A stretch of DNA of 64,000 nt from an uncultured Flavobacteriales bacterium (GCA_903945495.1 CAJAVU010000057.1:62001-126000), one strand, 5' to 3'; numbered from the stretch's first letter, positions 9,894-18,975 are shown. The notes: a model not told the origin generated them from the sequence alone. A program made the numbers and translations.

Positions 9894-12800
9894 ATGACAC
9901 TTAAACATTTTCTCCTTCTTAGTTCTTTCATTTTAAGTTCAATCTTACATGCACAGCTAAACATTCCATTTTCTGCTGCAAGTAACAATCAGACGTTTAA
10001 TACCTGTAATGGATTCATTATTGATTCTGGTGGACAAGGAGGAACGGGATATTCCAATGGGGAAAATGTAACCATAACGATTTGTCCAGATACACCGGGA
10101 GATATCATTTCGATTACCTTTAATACGTTTGCTTTATCGACAACCGATGATAATCCAGCACCAAACATTACCAATGTCGATTACATGAATGTGTACGATG
10201 GAACGTCAACTGCTGCGAATACCTTAGGAACGTATACAGGAAATCAATTACAAGGAGTGGTAATCCAAGCCACAGTGTTGAATCCAACAGGATGTATTAC
10301 TTTGAATTTCACTTCAAATACTGCTGGAACAGGAGTGTTTACAGCAAGTGCGTCGTGTGATACACCATGTAATAACCCATTCGCAGGAGGAATAATTCAA
10401 GGAGGAATTACACCTGACAGTATTCGCGTTTGTGTGGGTGATGTTGTGAATTTTCAAAATTCCGGATCGATTGCGCAGCCAGGATTTAACTTAGTTGATT
10501 ATTCATGGGATTTCATGGATGGAACTACTGCAAATGGACAAAATGTTTCGCACAGTTACTCTGTTCCTGGTCAATATCGCGTAAACTTATTTGTAACCGA
10601 TGACAATGGTTGTTCAAATCCAAATTTAACTGACTTAGTTGTTTTAGTTAGTACAATTCCTGATTTCACCGGTTTCCCTGGAGATACCACGCTCTGTATT
10701 GGACAAGATGTCGTCTTTACTGCTGTTCCCGAATCGTATGAGGTTTTGTGGAATGGTTTCCCTGGTTCACAAACCATTGATGACGGTTGTTTACCAGATA
10801 CCTTGCTCGGTGTTTCTCAAAATGTGAATCTTCTTCAAACAGGTTTTTCAGCTGGAACGACCATCACTAATATATCTCAAATCCAAAGTGTTTGTGTTGA
10901 ATTAGAGCATTCATTCATGGGCGATATTGTTGTGATTCTCGAATGTCCAAATGGACAAAATGTGATCCTACACCAACAAGGTGGAGGTGGAACACAATTG
11001 GGAATTCCAGTACCAACAGATGATGTTGATTGTTCGAATCCTGCAACGTTGGGCACACCCTTCAATTATTGCTTTACGCCAACAGCCACGGAAACATGGG
11101 TAGAATGGGTAACAGCGAATGGAGGAGGAACTTTACCTGCTGGTAGTTACGAACCAATTCAACCGTTAACGAATTTAGTTGGTTGTCCAACGAATGGCGT
11201 TTGGACTTTATCTGTAGTTGATAACTGGGCTGCGGATGACGGCGTTTTGTTTTCCTTTGGCTTAAACTTAGATCCTTCATTGTATCCACCGATTTCACAG
11301 TTCGAACCGCAAATTGGTTGGGGAGCTGATTCTTCTTATTGGAATATGCCAGCACCTTATGCGACTGCTTTATCCACTAATGCAGACGTGATTACAATTG
11401 CGCCAACGGTTGCAGGAACCTATAATTACGTTTACACGGTTATTGATGATTTCGGCTGTACATACGATACTTCAGTAAATGTAACTGTTACTCCAAGTCC
11501 AATTGTTTTTGCAGGAAATGACACAACCTTGTGTGGTGGAAACTCGTTGCAATTGAACGGAACATTAAATGGGGCAGGAGCAGTTTCGACTTGTACCTAT
11601 GATTTGCAATTAGAAGATGATTTTGGTGATGGTTGGAATGGAAATACCTTAACAGTTGTGATCAATGGTGTGAGTACGGATTATACATTAAACACGGGAT
11701 TAATTCAAAACTTCCCAATAACGATTCCTTCCGGAGCAACGGCCACCTTTAATTTCAATGCCAATGGTGCATTTGTCAGCGAATGTTTTTACACGCTCTT
11801 TGATGAAAATGGCGTTGCACAAATTACACAAGGGCCATTTTTGGCGGGACCTGTAACAAATACAATTACGGCAAACTGTGCTGGTGATTGGGAATACACG
11901 TGGTCGCCACCTGCCGGAATTTCTGACGTAACGATTTTGGATCCTTTGTTTGCCTTAACAACCCCAACAACATTAACATTAACGGTGAATCCGATTGGTA
12001 TTCCAGAATGTGCGGTGAGTGATGATATCTCAATTACATTATCTTCGAATCCAAATGCGGGTCAAGATGCAACGATTGATTTTTGTGTTAATGGGAATCC
12101 AACAGACTTATTTCCATTGCTTGGACCAGGAACAGATGCAAACGGAACTTGGACAAATGCAGCAGGAACTGTCATTACAATGCCATACGATCCTACTGTG
12201 AATGCGCCAGGAATTTATACCTATTCGGTAAATAGTTTGGGTTGTATTGACGAATCAGAAGTCACTGTAGGTGTTACAACCTTGAATTTAAGTTCTGTAG
12301 TAACGAATGTAAACTGCAACAGTGCAAACAATGGTTCTGCAGTTATTTCTGGAAATAGTATTGTGAGTTACACCCTAAATGGAGGAGCAACGATTAATGC
12401 TACTTCACCTTTCACTATCTCGAATTTAGCACCTGGAAACTATACAGTTGAAGCCTTTACCTTAGATGGTTGTTCGGATACTGAAACATTCACGATTACA
12501 GAGCCAACGCCTTTGCAAATCACATTTATTACGCAAGATTTTACAGTTTGTCCGGGAGAACAAGTTTCAGTTTCTGCAACAGGAACAGGAGGGAATGGTG
12601 CGTATATTTACACATGGACAGCAAATGGAAATCCAGCAGGAGTAGGTCAAACAATTCAAGTTACACCAACATCCTTAACGACTGACTATTGTGTTGTCTT
12701 ATCAGAAGCATGTGGTTCACCAACGGCTACGGAATGTATGACGATTACAACACCAGCGGAGATTGTTCCAAGTGTGTTACCAGATACTTTAAATGGTTGT

Positions 12801-13562
12801 TATCCTGTACCAGTGAACTTCGTAAATACGACGCAATCAGCTGATATCGCACTAACGGATATTGATTTCGGTGATGGTACCACAGGACAATATGTTGGTA
12901 ATCAATCGTTCTTCCATGAATATACATCACCAGGAATTTATACGGTTACAGTCACACTTACCTCGACAGTAGGTTGTGTTTATGAAACGGTTTACACCAA
13001 TTTAATTGAAGTGTACAATTATCCAGAAGCGAATTTTGGAATTTTACCAAACAATGTTTCTATGTTCGCGCCACAAGTGAATTTATTGAATCAAAGTTCG
13101 AACGATGTTGTTTCGTGGAACTATGACATTGAAGGAGGAACGCCAGCGGTATCAAGTTTACCATCTTTACAAGTGGTATATCCTTTCGGAGTGCCAGGAT
13201 CATATCCAGTTACTTTGACAGTTGAGAACAGTTTCGGATGTATTGATAGCATAACGCATGTTGTACAAGTATTGAACGATGTGATTTTGTATGCGCCGAA
13301 TACCTTTACACCGGATGACGACGAGTTCAACCAATTGTGGAGTGTACACATTTCTGGAATTGATATTTTTGCTTTCAACTTATTCATTTACAACCGTTGG
13401 GGACAAATTGTGTGGGAATCACATGATCCGTCAGTTGGATGGGATGGAACGTATGGTGGAAAAATCGTGCAAGACGGTACGTATACGTGGACGATTGAGT
13501 GCTCGGATGCTAACAACGATGATAAGTATACGTTTGATGGGCATTTGACGATTATCAGGTAG
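9894..13562 (+). CDS. Secreted multidomain protein (CUB-like, PKD, P-domain, SprB-like), T9SS type B substrate
   Basis: 1222 residues. The N-terminus has a Sec signal peptide ending in ...SSILHAQ at about residue 21. A CUB-like domain covers about 25-160 (paired cysteines, YMNVYDGTST). Then come a PKD domain near 165-255 (YSWDFMDGT), a P-domain near 320-460 (VCVELEHSFMGD), one Ig-like unit (VFAGNDTTLCGGN), a SprB-like repeat near 800-880 (NCNSANNGSAVISG, APGNYTVEA), further PKD-like domains, and the type B sorting domain from about 1132 (APNTFTPDDDEFNQLW, NRWGQIVW). The PKD - P-domain - Ig-like - sorting order matches the upstream gene, so the two are tandem paralogues that differ mainly in repeat number. 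A surface or adhesive role is inferred. Confidence 0.9.
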   Translation: MTLKHFLLLSSFILSSILHAQLNIPFSAASNNQTFNTCNGFIIDSGGQGGTGYSNGENVTITICPDTPGDIISITFNTFALSTTDDNPAPNITNVDYMNVYDGTSTAANTLGTYTGNQLQGVVIQATVLNPTGCITLNFTSNTAGTGVFTASASCDTPCNNPFAGGIIQGGITPDSIRVCVGDVVNFQNSGSIAQPGFNLVDYSWDFMDGTTANGQNVSHSYSVPGQYRVNLFVTDDNGCSNPNLTDLVVLVSTIPDFTGFPGDTTLCIGQDVVFTAVPESYEVLWNGFPGSQTIDDGCLPDTLLGVSQNVNLLQTGFSAGTTITNISQIQSVCVELEHSFMGDIVVILECPNGQNVILHQQGGGGTQLGIPVPTDDVDCSNPATLGTPFNYCFTPTATETWVEWVTANGGGTLPAGSYEPIQPLTNLVGCPTNGVWTLSVVDNWAADDGVLFSFGLNLDPSLYPPISQFEPQIGWGADSSYWNMPAPYATALSTNADVITIAPTVAGTYNYVYTVIDDFGCTYDTSVNVTVTPSPIVFAGNDTTLCGGNSLQLNGTLNGAGAVSTCTYDLQLEDDFGDGWNGNTLTVVINGVSTDYTLNTGLIQNFPITIPSGATATFNFNANGAFVSECFYTLFDENGVAQITQGPFLAGPVTNTITANCAGDWEYTWSPPAGISDVTILDPLFALTTPTTLTLTVNPIGIPECAVSDDISITLSSNPNAGQDATIDFCVNGNPTDLFPLLGPGTDANGTWTNAAGTVITMPYDPTVNAPGIYTYSVNSLGCIDESEVTVGVTTLNLSSVVTNVNCNSANNGSAVISGNSIVSYTLNGGATINATSPFTISNLAPGNYTVEAFTLDGCSDTETFTITEPTPLQITFITQDFTVCPGEQVSVSATGTGGNGAYIYTWTANGNPAGVGQTIQVTPTSLTTDYCVVLSEACGSPTATECMTITTPAEIVPSVLPDTLNGCYPVPVNFVNTTQSADIALTDIDFGDGTTGQYVGNQSFFHEYTSPGIYTVTVTLTSTVGCVYETVYTNLIEVYNYPEANFGILPNNVSMFAPQVNLLNQSSNDVVSWNYDIEGGTPAVSSLPSLQVVYPFGVPGSYPVTLTVENSFGCIDSITHVVQVLNDVILYAPNTFTPDDDEFNQLWSVHISGIDIFAFNLFIYNRWGQIVWESHDPSVGWDGTYGGKIVQDGTYTWTIECSDANNDDKYTFDGHLTIIR

Positions 13563-13868
13563 GAGGCGCTTCGCTTAAAAGGGCTTAGGTTGTTTTGGCG
13601 CTTGGCTTTTTTGTTTTTTTACCACAGAGGCACAGAGCGCGCGGAGTTTGCGCTACGCTTATTTTTAGCAACAGATGCACAGATAATTATCAGAAGTTAA
13701 AACCCACTGTATTTATTTGTTAGTCATTACTGATTAAAAGTTACATCGAAACTAGTTTGAATATTTACGATCCATCTGTGAATCTCACTCTCTGGATGCT
13801 TCGCGGTGTGGTTAATTTATTTTCCCTGTAAATACACAGTTGAAGTTGCTTTTTTTATCTTCGTAAAA
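13563..13868. other. Intergenic spacer with ACCACAGAGGCACAGAG repeat
   Basis: 306 bases with no gene I can support. It holds one copy of ACCACAGAGGCACAGAG at 13621-13637, preceded by a T-run. A near-identical copy lies at 22767-22783. A TATCTTCG (one mismatch to TAnnTTTG) at 13856-13863 sits 5 bases before the next ATG. Confidence 0.6.
13621..13637 (+). repeat. Dispersed repeat ACCACAGAGGCACAGAG, copy 1
   Basis: 17 bp that recur at 22767-22783 with one change (ACCACAGAGGCACGGAG). Both copies follow a T-rich stretch in a spacer between + strand genes. Confidence 0.6.
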
Positions 13869-14786
13869 ATGAACCCATTTCTCACCATCTGTCTCCTCAT
13901 CATCCTGTTTGCGTGTCAATCAACTCCTCAGCCTGCTGAAAACGATCGAGTAGTAAACAATGATACGGAAGTTAAAACACCATCCAACAAATCATCCGTA
14001 ACTCAACACGCATCGATTGATGATACATTTTCGTTTTCAGCTAAGAAAGTGATTCCGCAACCACCGGCATCGAAAGTATCAAAACCAGTTAGTTCAGATT
14101 CCTATTACTGTTTTATCAATGGGGATAAAATTCCATTCGAACCACCTTTGGATTTGTTTTATATCGAATTTAACTTCAACAAGGAAATGAAGACCTTGAC
14201 GAGCGATGAACGGGATAAACTGAACATGCAATTTGAAAAGGATTTAAAAGATCTTGGACTTGTCAGACTGAATCCGAGAAGGAATGTGTATCGCATCGTC
14301 AATTCTAACTATACGCGAACTCAATTAGTCAAGAAACTCCTTCAAAAAAAGGAAGTTCATTTCTTGGAAGCGATTTATTCTACTTCTGGAAACGAACGTT
14401 ATTTTTCACCAACTGTAACGATTGAATTTAACGAAGGAATGAACATTGATCAAGCAAAAAAGATCCTAAAAAATCAACAGATCAGAAATTACACACTTTA
14501 TTTCAACGAGCAACATCAACTCATTGCGGACCTTAGCTTCGAGTCAGAAGAAATGTTGTCGTATGAATTTTTAATCGTTGCCAATCGATTTCGGAACTTA
14601 AATCCGTTCACAAAATTATCACAACGAACATTCAGCATGCGCTGCCGGATTGAGAGTTCCAAAGGAATAGTTGCTTTCTATTCACTCCAACACATAATTC
14701 CCTTCTTTATCATAGCTGTATTGTGTATACTTAACTGCCTGAACGATTTTTCCATTATGATCGATGAGTCCATATTTGCCATTTAA
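13869..14786 (+). CDS. Putative lipoprotein with two inhibitor-like half domains
   Basis: The ORF track starts at 13806, but the ATG at 13869 gives a clean lipoprotein signal (LLIILFACQ lipobox) and a -7-like TATCTTCG lies just before it. That leaves 305 residues. Residues 20-80 are low-complexity Ser/Thr/Lys/Pro. About 85-260 seems to hold two similar alpha/beta segments (IEFNFNKEM..., IEFNEGMNI...), each followed by an amphipathic helix, reminiscent of the I9-type propeptides of subtilases. No protease domain is present and the resemblance is only inferred. The last 35 codons overlap the convergent WG-repeat gene by 105 bp, so the C-terminus could be altered by a frameshift near 14660. Confidence 0.65.
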   Translation: MNPFLTICLLIILFACQSTPQPAENDRVVNNDTEVKTPSNKSSVTQHASIDDTFSFSAKKVIPQPPASKVSKPVSSDSYYCFINGDKIPFEPPLDLFYIEFNFNKEMKTLTSDERDKLNMQFEKDLKDLGLVRLNPRRNVYRIVNSNYTRTQLVKKLLQKKEVHFLEAIYSTSGNERYFSPTVTIEFNEGMNIDQAKKILKNQQIRNYTLYFNEQHQLIADLSFESEEMLSYEFLIVANRFRNLNPFTKLSQRTFSMRCRIESSKGIVAFYSLQHIIPFFIIAVLCILNCLNDFSIMIDESIFAI

Positions 14787-16412
14787 TTCAACTAGCGCAA
14801 AATTGTTTCGAAACGCACGTACTTTATCGAATTGAGCGGGTAGAAGTAGTTTTCCTTGTGCATTCACCAAGCCATATTTGTTGTCTTTGAGGAAAAAGGA
14901 TAAACCGTTTTCTTGTTGGACTAATTTGCCAAAGCTATGCTTGTACGTTTGCTTGCTGCGCAGGTCGTAAATAAAATGTTCGTCTTTGTCGTTACCGCAG
15001 TGAATCAGTGAATCGTACCAAGTTACATAGCTGAAGATCGGTTCAAGAATGATGGTTCCCGAATGATCCACCAAGCCTTGTTTTCCATCTTTGGTAACAT
15101 CAATAAAAGGGCGGTGCAGCTGTCCAATTCGATCGTAAACAGTCGGACAAATCACTTCACCAGAACGGTTGATTAATCCCCATTTGTTGTCTTTTCGCAC
15201 TTGAGCGATATCGGTATAAAACTGGCCAATTTCCCAGTAAACAGGCTCCAGCAGTTGTTTCCCCGTTGAATCAATCAAGCCTGAACAGAGCATTTTTCCG
15301 TTGGCCACAGTCACATAGCGTGTGTAGATGATAAAACGGTCGCGTCGGAAGTCGATTGTCTCCGCTTCAAGTGCACATGGAACGAGCGGTTTACCTTGTA
15401 AATTCAAAAAACCTTTACGATTGTTGCGATCTTCCAGCATAAATCCGTGTTCGTTTGGGAGGATAGAATTGTAGATGGCTGGCGTAAGTTCTTCCAATTG
15501 TCGCGAAAGAAGTCCTTGGTAGAGCGTATCGTTCTCATATTGCGAATAAATCATTAAATTCCCATAAGGCGCATCGTAGATATAGTGATAATTGTTGCAA
15601 TTTAGATAGTTTCCGTAATTATCTATAAAAACAACGGAGCCATTTGATAGCAAGGTGTACAATGATTGGCTAATGCGTTTGATTGGAACATCAGAACCGT
15701 CTAATGTCAAGTTAAATGCGCTGTCGTAAATGGCATAGCGTTTTAGCACGTCTTGATCAAATGGTTCAACAGACCGATTATTGATTTTGTACAGAGGAAC
15801 TCTATTGTACATGCGTTCGTAACGTTGTACCAAATACTCGCCTTCCAAGTAATCTATCGAAACGTGATCCATTGGTAGCACAATTTTTCCGAGTGTATCG
15901 AGAATTCCAATCAGATGTATGCCCATTTCAGGCATTTCGGTTCGTTGCGCTGGAACAAACGTTCTATAAATCATATAACCATTTCCGTACAGATCTTTTG
16001 TCGTTTGCTCAAAGCGTTGATATCCTTGATTTCGCGGCATGTTCAAGCGTTGGTGGTGTGAGATTGTTTTACACGAATCAGGTTGAGGCAAGTTCAATCC
16101 AGCTAAGTCTTTAACACCATAATTCGCTACAATTTCACCTTTTCGGTTACGGATGAGGTAGCCATTTGGTCGGTTAAACATCATTGCATCGTGGTAAGAA
16201 GAACCACCACGAGGATGAAGCGCATTTTCCATTGCGCCCTGGTGCAGTGATTGCGTGTAATAATCGACTTCAATGATTTGCACGCTATCGTAGAACGGAA
16301 AATAGTAAATGGGTAAAGAGATTTCATTAAAAATTAATGACTGTTGTCCAAAAGTAAATTCTTGCGAGAAACAACTAAACGACACGAAAAGAAAGCAAAA
16401 AATAGTTTTCAT
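14682..16412 (-). CDS. WG-repeat-containing exported protein
   Basis: 576 residues with a signal peptide (MKTIFCFLFVSFSCFSQ). The second half carries at least five WG-type repeats of the form (K/W)xGLI(N/D)xxGxxxxPxxYDxI: GLIDSTGKQLLEPVY, KWGLINRSGEVICP, KQGLVDHSGTIILEP, KYGLVNAQGKLLLP, KYGLIDHNGKIVQ. Such repeats form beta structures in many Bacteroidota envelope proteins, with no fixed function. The 3' end overlaps the convergent lipoprotein gene by 105 bp. Its start faces the long heptamer array at 16451-16660. Confidence 0.85.
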   Translation of the reverse strand: MKTIFCFLFVSFSCFSQEFTFGQQSLIFNEISLPIYYFPFYDSVQIIEVDYYTQSLHQGAMENALHPRGGSSYHDAMMFNRPNGYLIRNRKGEIVANYGVKDLAGLNLPQPDSCKTISHHQRLNMPRNQGYQRFEQTTKDLYGNGYMIYRTFVPAQRTEMPEMGIHLIGILDTLGKIVLPMDHVSIDYLEGEYLVQRYERMYNRVPLYKINNRSVEPFDQDVLKRYAIYDSAFNLTLDGSDVPIKRISQSLYTLLSNGSVVFIDNYGNYLNCNNYHYIYDAPYGNLMIYSQYENDTLYQGLLSRQLEELTPAIYNSILPNEHGFMLEDRNNRKGFLNLQGKPLVPCALEAETIDFRRDRFIIYTRYVTVANGKMLCSGLIDSTGKQLLEPVYWEIGQFYTDIAQVRKDNKWGLINRSGEVICPTVYDRIGQLHRPFIDVTKDGKQGLVDHSGTIILEPIFSYVTWYDSLIHCGNDKDEHFIYDLRSKQTYKHSFGKLVQQENGLSFFLKDNKYGLVNAQGKLLLPAQFDKVRAFRNNFALVELNGKYGLIDHNGKIVQAVKYTQYSYDKEGNYVLE

Positions 16413-16450
16413 GAGAGGGAATACAGGTGAGACAAAGAATGGTTCATTCT

Positions 16451-16660
16451 AGTGACTAGTGACTAGTGACTTGCGAAAAGTGAATAGAAGAGGGGAGAAA
16501 GGAACGATGAGTGATGAGAGGTAAGTGATGAACGTCGATATACAATTAATCACCAATCACAAATCACCCTGTCTGCGCTGGAGGCTAAGACAGGCAGGAA
16601 ATTCTAAATCACAAATCATAAATCACAAATCACAAATCACGAATCACGAATCACGAATTA
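16451..16660 (+). repeat. Heptanucleotide array A: 30 consecutive 7-bp units
   Basis: Read in steps of 7 from 16451, the phase never slips for 30 units. It starts with AGTGACT three times, passes through degenerate units (AGTGAAT, ATGAGTG, ATGAGAG, ATGAACG), and ends in CAAATCA/TAAATCA/CGAATCA units. A palindromic segment (CCTGTCTGC...GACAGGCAGG) spans about units 17-21 without breaking the phase. It fills the divergent spacer between the WG-repeat gene and the 16703 gene. Confidence 0.85.
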
Positions 16661-16702
16661 TTGAGTATTATTGCAACAGTAACTGATTTTTATAACGAGT
16701 AA

Positions 16703-17293
16703 ATGAACCAACAAGAGAAAATGTTAATCGCAGCAGAGCGCATGCGATTGAAACGTGAGAAAGAGCAGCGAGAAGAAAACGAATTTTATCAACGCATTAC
16801 GACTGGTTGGCAGTGGCTCCTTTTTAAGATTGTTGTTGGTTTGTGTACCACAATGGTTGTCGTTTCAACGATTGAAGTTTTGGTAGATGGTCCAACGAAG
16901 AAGATTAGCGAACAAGCATGTAAAATCGATCGCGATTGGGAATATACCTGGCACAAAGTACTCGACATCGAAGGTTGTATGTTTTCCCCGTACATTGTAG
17001 ATTGGAGCAACCGAAAAGAAAGTAGTCTTAAAATGACGTATTCTCCTATTTTCAGATCGCCGAAGAAGTTAAGTTTCTCAGCTCAATTGAATGAAACTAC
17101 CACAAAAGAAGTCGTAGAAATGAGACAAATGTCGATGTTCAACTGGTTTCCAGCATTTCAACTTTTTCTTTTAATTCCTTTGCTTACCTTCATCTTCAAA
17201 CGCCAAAAGCCGTGGTTCAACTTCGCGCGCATTGCCTCAATGGTAATTATTTTCCCAGGTATGTTGATGGTGATTTTCTTTACGTTGTTGTAG
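16703..17293 (+). CDS. Hypothetical membrane protein
   Basis: 196 residues. The N-terminal 25 residues are a charged helix rich in Arg/Lys/Glu. One membrane segment lies at about 35-55 (LLFKIVVGLCTTMVVVSTI) and two more near the C-terminus (about 145-165 and 172-195). The loop between carries two cysteines (QACKID, IEGCMF) in a region probably outside the cytoplasm. I recognise no family. It is followed after 22 bases by the 17316 gene, so the two are probably cotranscribed. Confidence 0.6.
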   Translation: MNQQEKMLIAAERMRLKREKEQREENEFYQRITTGWQWLLFKIVVGLCTTMVVVSTIEVLVDGPTKKISEQACKIDRDWEYTWHKVLDIEGCMFSPYIVDWSNRKESSLKMTYSPIFRSPKKLSFSAQLNETTTKEVVEMRQMSMFNWFPAFQLFLLIPLLTFIFKRQKPWFNFARIASMVIIFPGMLMVIFFTLL

Positions 17294-17315
17294 GGGCATT
17301 CTATTAAACAATCCA

Positions 17316-18005
17316 ATGAAAACATCTCCCACAGATAAACACATCGCTAAAGTTTCGAACTTCGAAGACCTTGTGAATACGCCCTTTCGCGGTGAAATCA
17401 ATGCGTTGTGTTGGGAACGTAACTTAATGGGTGATTTTACGGAAATCGTTGACAAGCTTGAATGCCTTGAGAATATTACCGTTGTAGACGAAGAAGATTT
17501 GTTGGATTTGGATTTGAGCGAACAAGGAAAGTTGGCGCGTGAGGTGCTAATCAACGATATGAAGTTGTTAACGGAACATGGAGCAGCTCCGGTTTTGAAC
17601 GTCATCAAATGCTATGAGCGCGATGATGATTTTTTCCCAACGGATGTATATTCGTATCACGTTGATCGTTCACCAATTCCAAGTGATACTTTTTTATGCA
17701 CTTACGCGGGCGCTTCAAGCGATTTTGTTGCCAACGAACAAGCCGTTCAAAAAATCTTGATTCCAGAAATTCGTCAAGAACTCCGCAATCGCTTTGATGG
17801 GCGAGAAGAGGATTTTGAAGACTATTTAATTGAGAATTTCTATGATCTTCACTACCAAGCCTTGCACGATGCAGAGCCGCACGTTCTCGGACTCGGACAT
17901 CTTTGGCGCTTGGCCATCGATCATCCCGAACAACAAGTTCCGCCTTGTTTACACCGCGCTCCGAATGAAAATCCAGGTGAGTACCGTTTGTTGTTGATTT
18001 GTTGA
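17316..18005 (+). CDS. Hypothetical protein, DUF1826-like, with a possible HxD...H...R metal/2-oxoacid pattern
   Basis: 229 residues, soluble, no signal peptide. Visible motifs are VYSYHVDRSP in the middle followed by FLCTYAGASSDFV, and near the end CLHRAP and EYRLLL. The order H-x-D, later H, later R is what Fe(II)/2-oxoglutarate dioxygenase-like folds use, and the Tyr/His/Asp block followed by a CTY segment resembles DUF1826 proteins as I recall them. Both assignments are inferred. The stop codon TGA is the first base triplet of the spacer carrying array B. Confidence 0.6.
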   Translation: MKTSPTDKHIAKVSNFEDLVNTPFRGEINALCWERNLMGDFTEIVDKLECLENITVVDEEDLLDLDLSEQGKLAREVLINDMKLLTEHGAAPVLNVIKCYERDDDFFPTDVYSYHVDRSPIPSDTFLCTYAGASSDFVANEQAVQKILIPEIRQELRNRFDGREEDFEDYLIENFYDLHYQALHDAEPHVLGLGHLWRLAIDHPEQQVPPCLHRAPNENPGEYRLLLIC

Positions 18006-18011
18006 TTAATT

Positions 18012-18074
18012 ACAAATTGAAGATTACAAATTGAAGATTGAAGATTGAAGATTGAAGATTGAGAATTGAAAAAT
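18012..18074 (+). repeat. Heptanucleotide array B (ACAAATT/GAAGATT)
   Basis: Nine in-phase 7-bp units: ACAAATT, GAAGATT, ACAAATT, then GAAGATT four times, GAGAATT, GAAAAAT. It begins 6 bases after the TGA stop of the 17316 gene. The same starting words recur at 18951, again right after a stop codon. Confidence 0.85.
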
Positions 18075-18119
18075 GATTACTTTAGGTTCAGATAATTCAT
18101 CACATTATACAAGCAAAAA

Positions 18120-18464
18120 ATGATAAAATTATTGATGTTGTTTTCAATTGTTGGTTGCCTGGTTTCGTGCAAGGTACAAGACGATTTACGAGGAACCTTT
18201 TCTAACGATAACGGACAAGAAATAACAATCGATTGCAATTACTTAATTCATTCAAAGCATTTATCTGGAAGAGATTTTATGCCAAAAAACGGTGATAAAA
18301 TTAAATTAAGTCGAACGTCAATTCAAAATCAAGAAATTACGCTTTCATTTCTGTGGGAAAACATGCAATCAGCCTTTGCCAAGTGGGATCCAAATAAGGA
18401 CGAATTGTCTATTGGAAATGATATTTATAGTCGTAAGAGTTTTATTGAATGCAAAGAAAAATAA
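18120..18464 (+). CDS. Small putative lipoprotein
   Basis: 114 residues. The N-terminus MIKLLMLFSIVGCLVSCK has a lipobox (LVSC) with Cys17 as the likely lipidated residue; lysine two residues on may favour an outer-membrane location in this phylum (inference). The remainder is a short beta-rich domain (RGTFSNDNGQEITI, IKLSRTSIQNQEITLSF) resembling a lipocalin-like or META-like fold only in its alternating pattern. No family recognised. It lies between heptamer arrays B and C. Confidence 0.6.
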   Translation: MIKLLMLFSIVGCLVSCKVQDDLRGTFSNDNGQEITIDCNYLIHSKHLSGRDFMPKNGDKIKLSRTSIQNQEITLSFLWENMQSAFAKWDPNKDELSIGNDIYSRKSFIECKEK

Positions 18465-18467
18465 GAA

Positions 18468-18547
18468 CGAATCACTCCGACTCGGCAGCTAATCAAGAAT
18501 CACGAATCACCCTGTCTGCCGACAGGCAGGAAATCACGAATTATAAA
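18468..18547 (+). repeat. Heptanucleotide array C with embedded palindrome
   Basis: Units CGAATCA, CTCCGAC, TCGGCAG, CTAATCA, AGAATCA, CGAATCA run in phase from 18468, 4 bases after a TAA stop. They are interrupted by CCTGTCTGCCGACAGGCAGG at 18511-18530 and resume as AAATCAC, GAATTAT with a one-base phase shift. Confidence 0.8.
18511..18530 (+). repeat. Palindromic dispersed repeat CCTGTCTGCCGACAGGCAGG
   Basis: A GC-rich near-palindrome (CCTGTC-TGCC-GACAGG core) in an AT-rich spacer. A longer-loop version lies at 16568-16597 (CCTGTCTGC...GACAGGCAGG) and an inverted copy at 33630-33649 (CCTGCCTGTCGGCAGACAG). Half a copy (GAGGCAGGAAATCAC) starts array F at 29452. All four sit inside or at the edge of heptamer arrays, and in three of them GGCAGG is followed by AAATCAC or AAATT. 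Confidence 0.75.
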
Positions 18548-18555
18548 TTGCCAGC

Positions 18556-18948
18556 ATGACACTCGAACAAATCCAAAACGCACACAGCCAAGTAAAATCT
18601 GGCGCTGACTTTCCAGCCTACATTCAAGCAATTAAAGCACTTGGTGTTAGCCATTACGAAGCTTATGTTTCTGATGGACACACAGATTATCACGGAACGA
18701 ACAATGAAAAAGTAACATCGCCAGCGAAATATGATGCGATTCAAATAGCAGAAGAAGTGAACGAAGCGGTTTTCAAGACTGAACTTTTAGCACATCAACA
18801 AGGTAGAACAGATTATTTGACGTTCATTCATATGTGCGCCGAAACGGGAATCGAAAAATGGGAAATCAAATTATCGGAAATGACGTGCACGTATTTTGAT
18901 CGAGCTGGTAATATGGTGTTGGAGGAAACGATTCCTGGGGGGAAATGA
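18556..18948 (+). CDS. DUF1398 family protein
   Basis: 130 residues, soluble. It matches the DUF1398 family (relatives of E. coli YbcV) in length and in the sequence ADFPAYIQAIKALGVSHYE, followed by the AYVSDGHTDYHG segment. The family's biochemical role is unknown. The ATG at 18556 is preceded by array C, so transcription may read through from upstream. Its stop TGA opens the short repeat TGATTACAAATTGAAGATT. Confidence 0.8.
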   Translation: MTLEQIQNAHSQVKSGADFPAYIQAIKALGVSHYEAYVSDGHTDYHGTNNEKVTSPAKYDAIQIAEEVNEAVFKTELLAHQQGRTDYLTFIHMCAETGIEKWEIKLSEMTCTYFDRAGNMVLEETIPGGK

Positions 18949-18950
18949 TT

Positions 18951-18971
18951 ACAAATTGAAGATTCCAAACT
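18951..18971 (+). repeat. Short heptanucleotide array (ACAAATT, GAAGATT, CCAAACT)
   Basis: Three in-phase units in the 27-base gap after the DUF1398 stop. The words and their placement right after a TGA stop repeat the start of array B. Confidence 0.65.
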
Positions 18972-18975
18972 GAGG

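Noticed and set aside
16451-16660. CRISPR array
   Set aside because: The units are 7 bp with no 25-40 bp spacers, and no cas genes are present.
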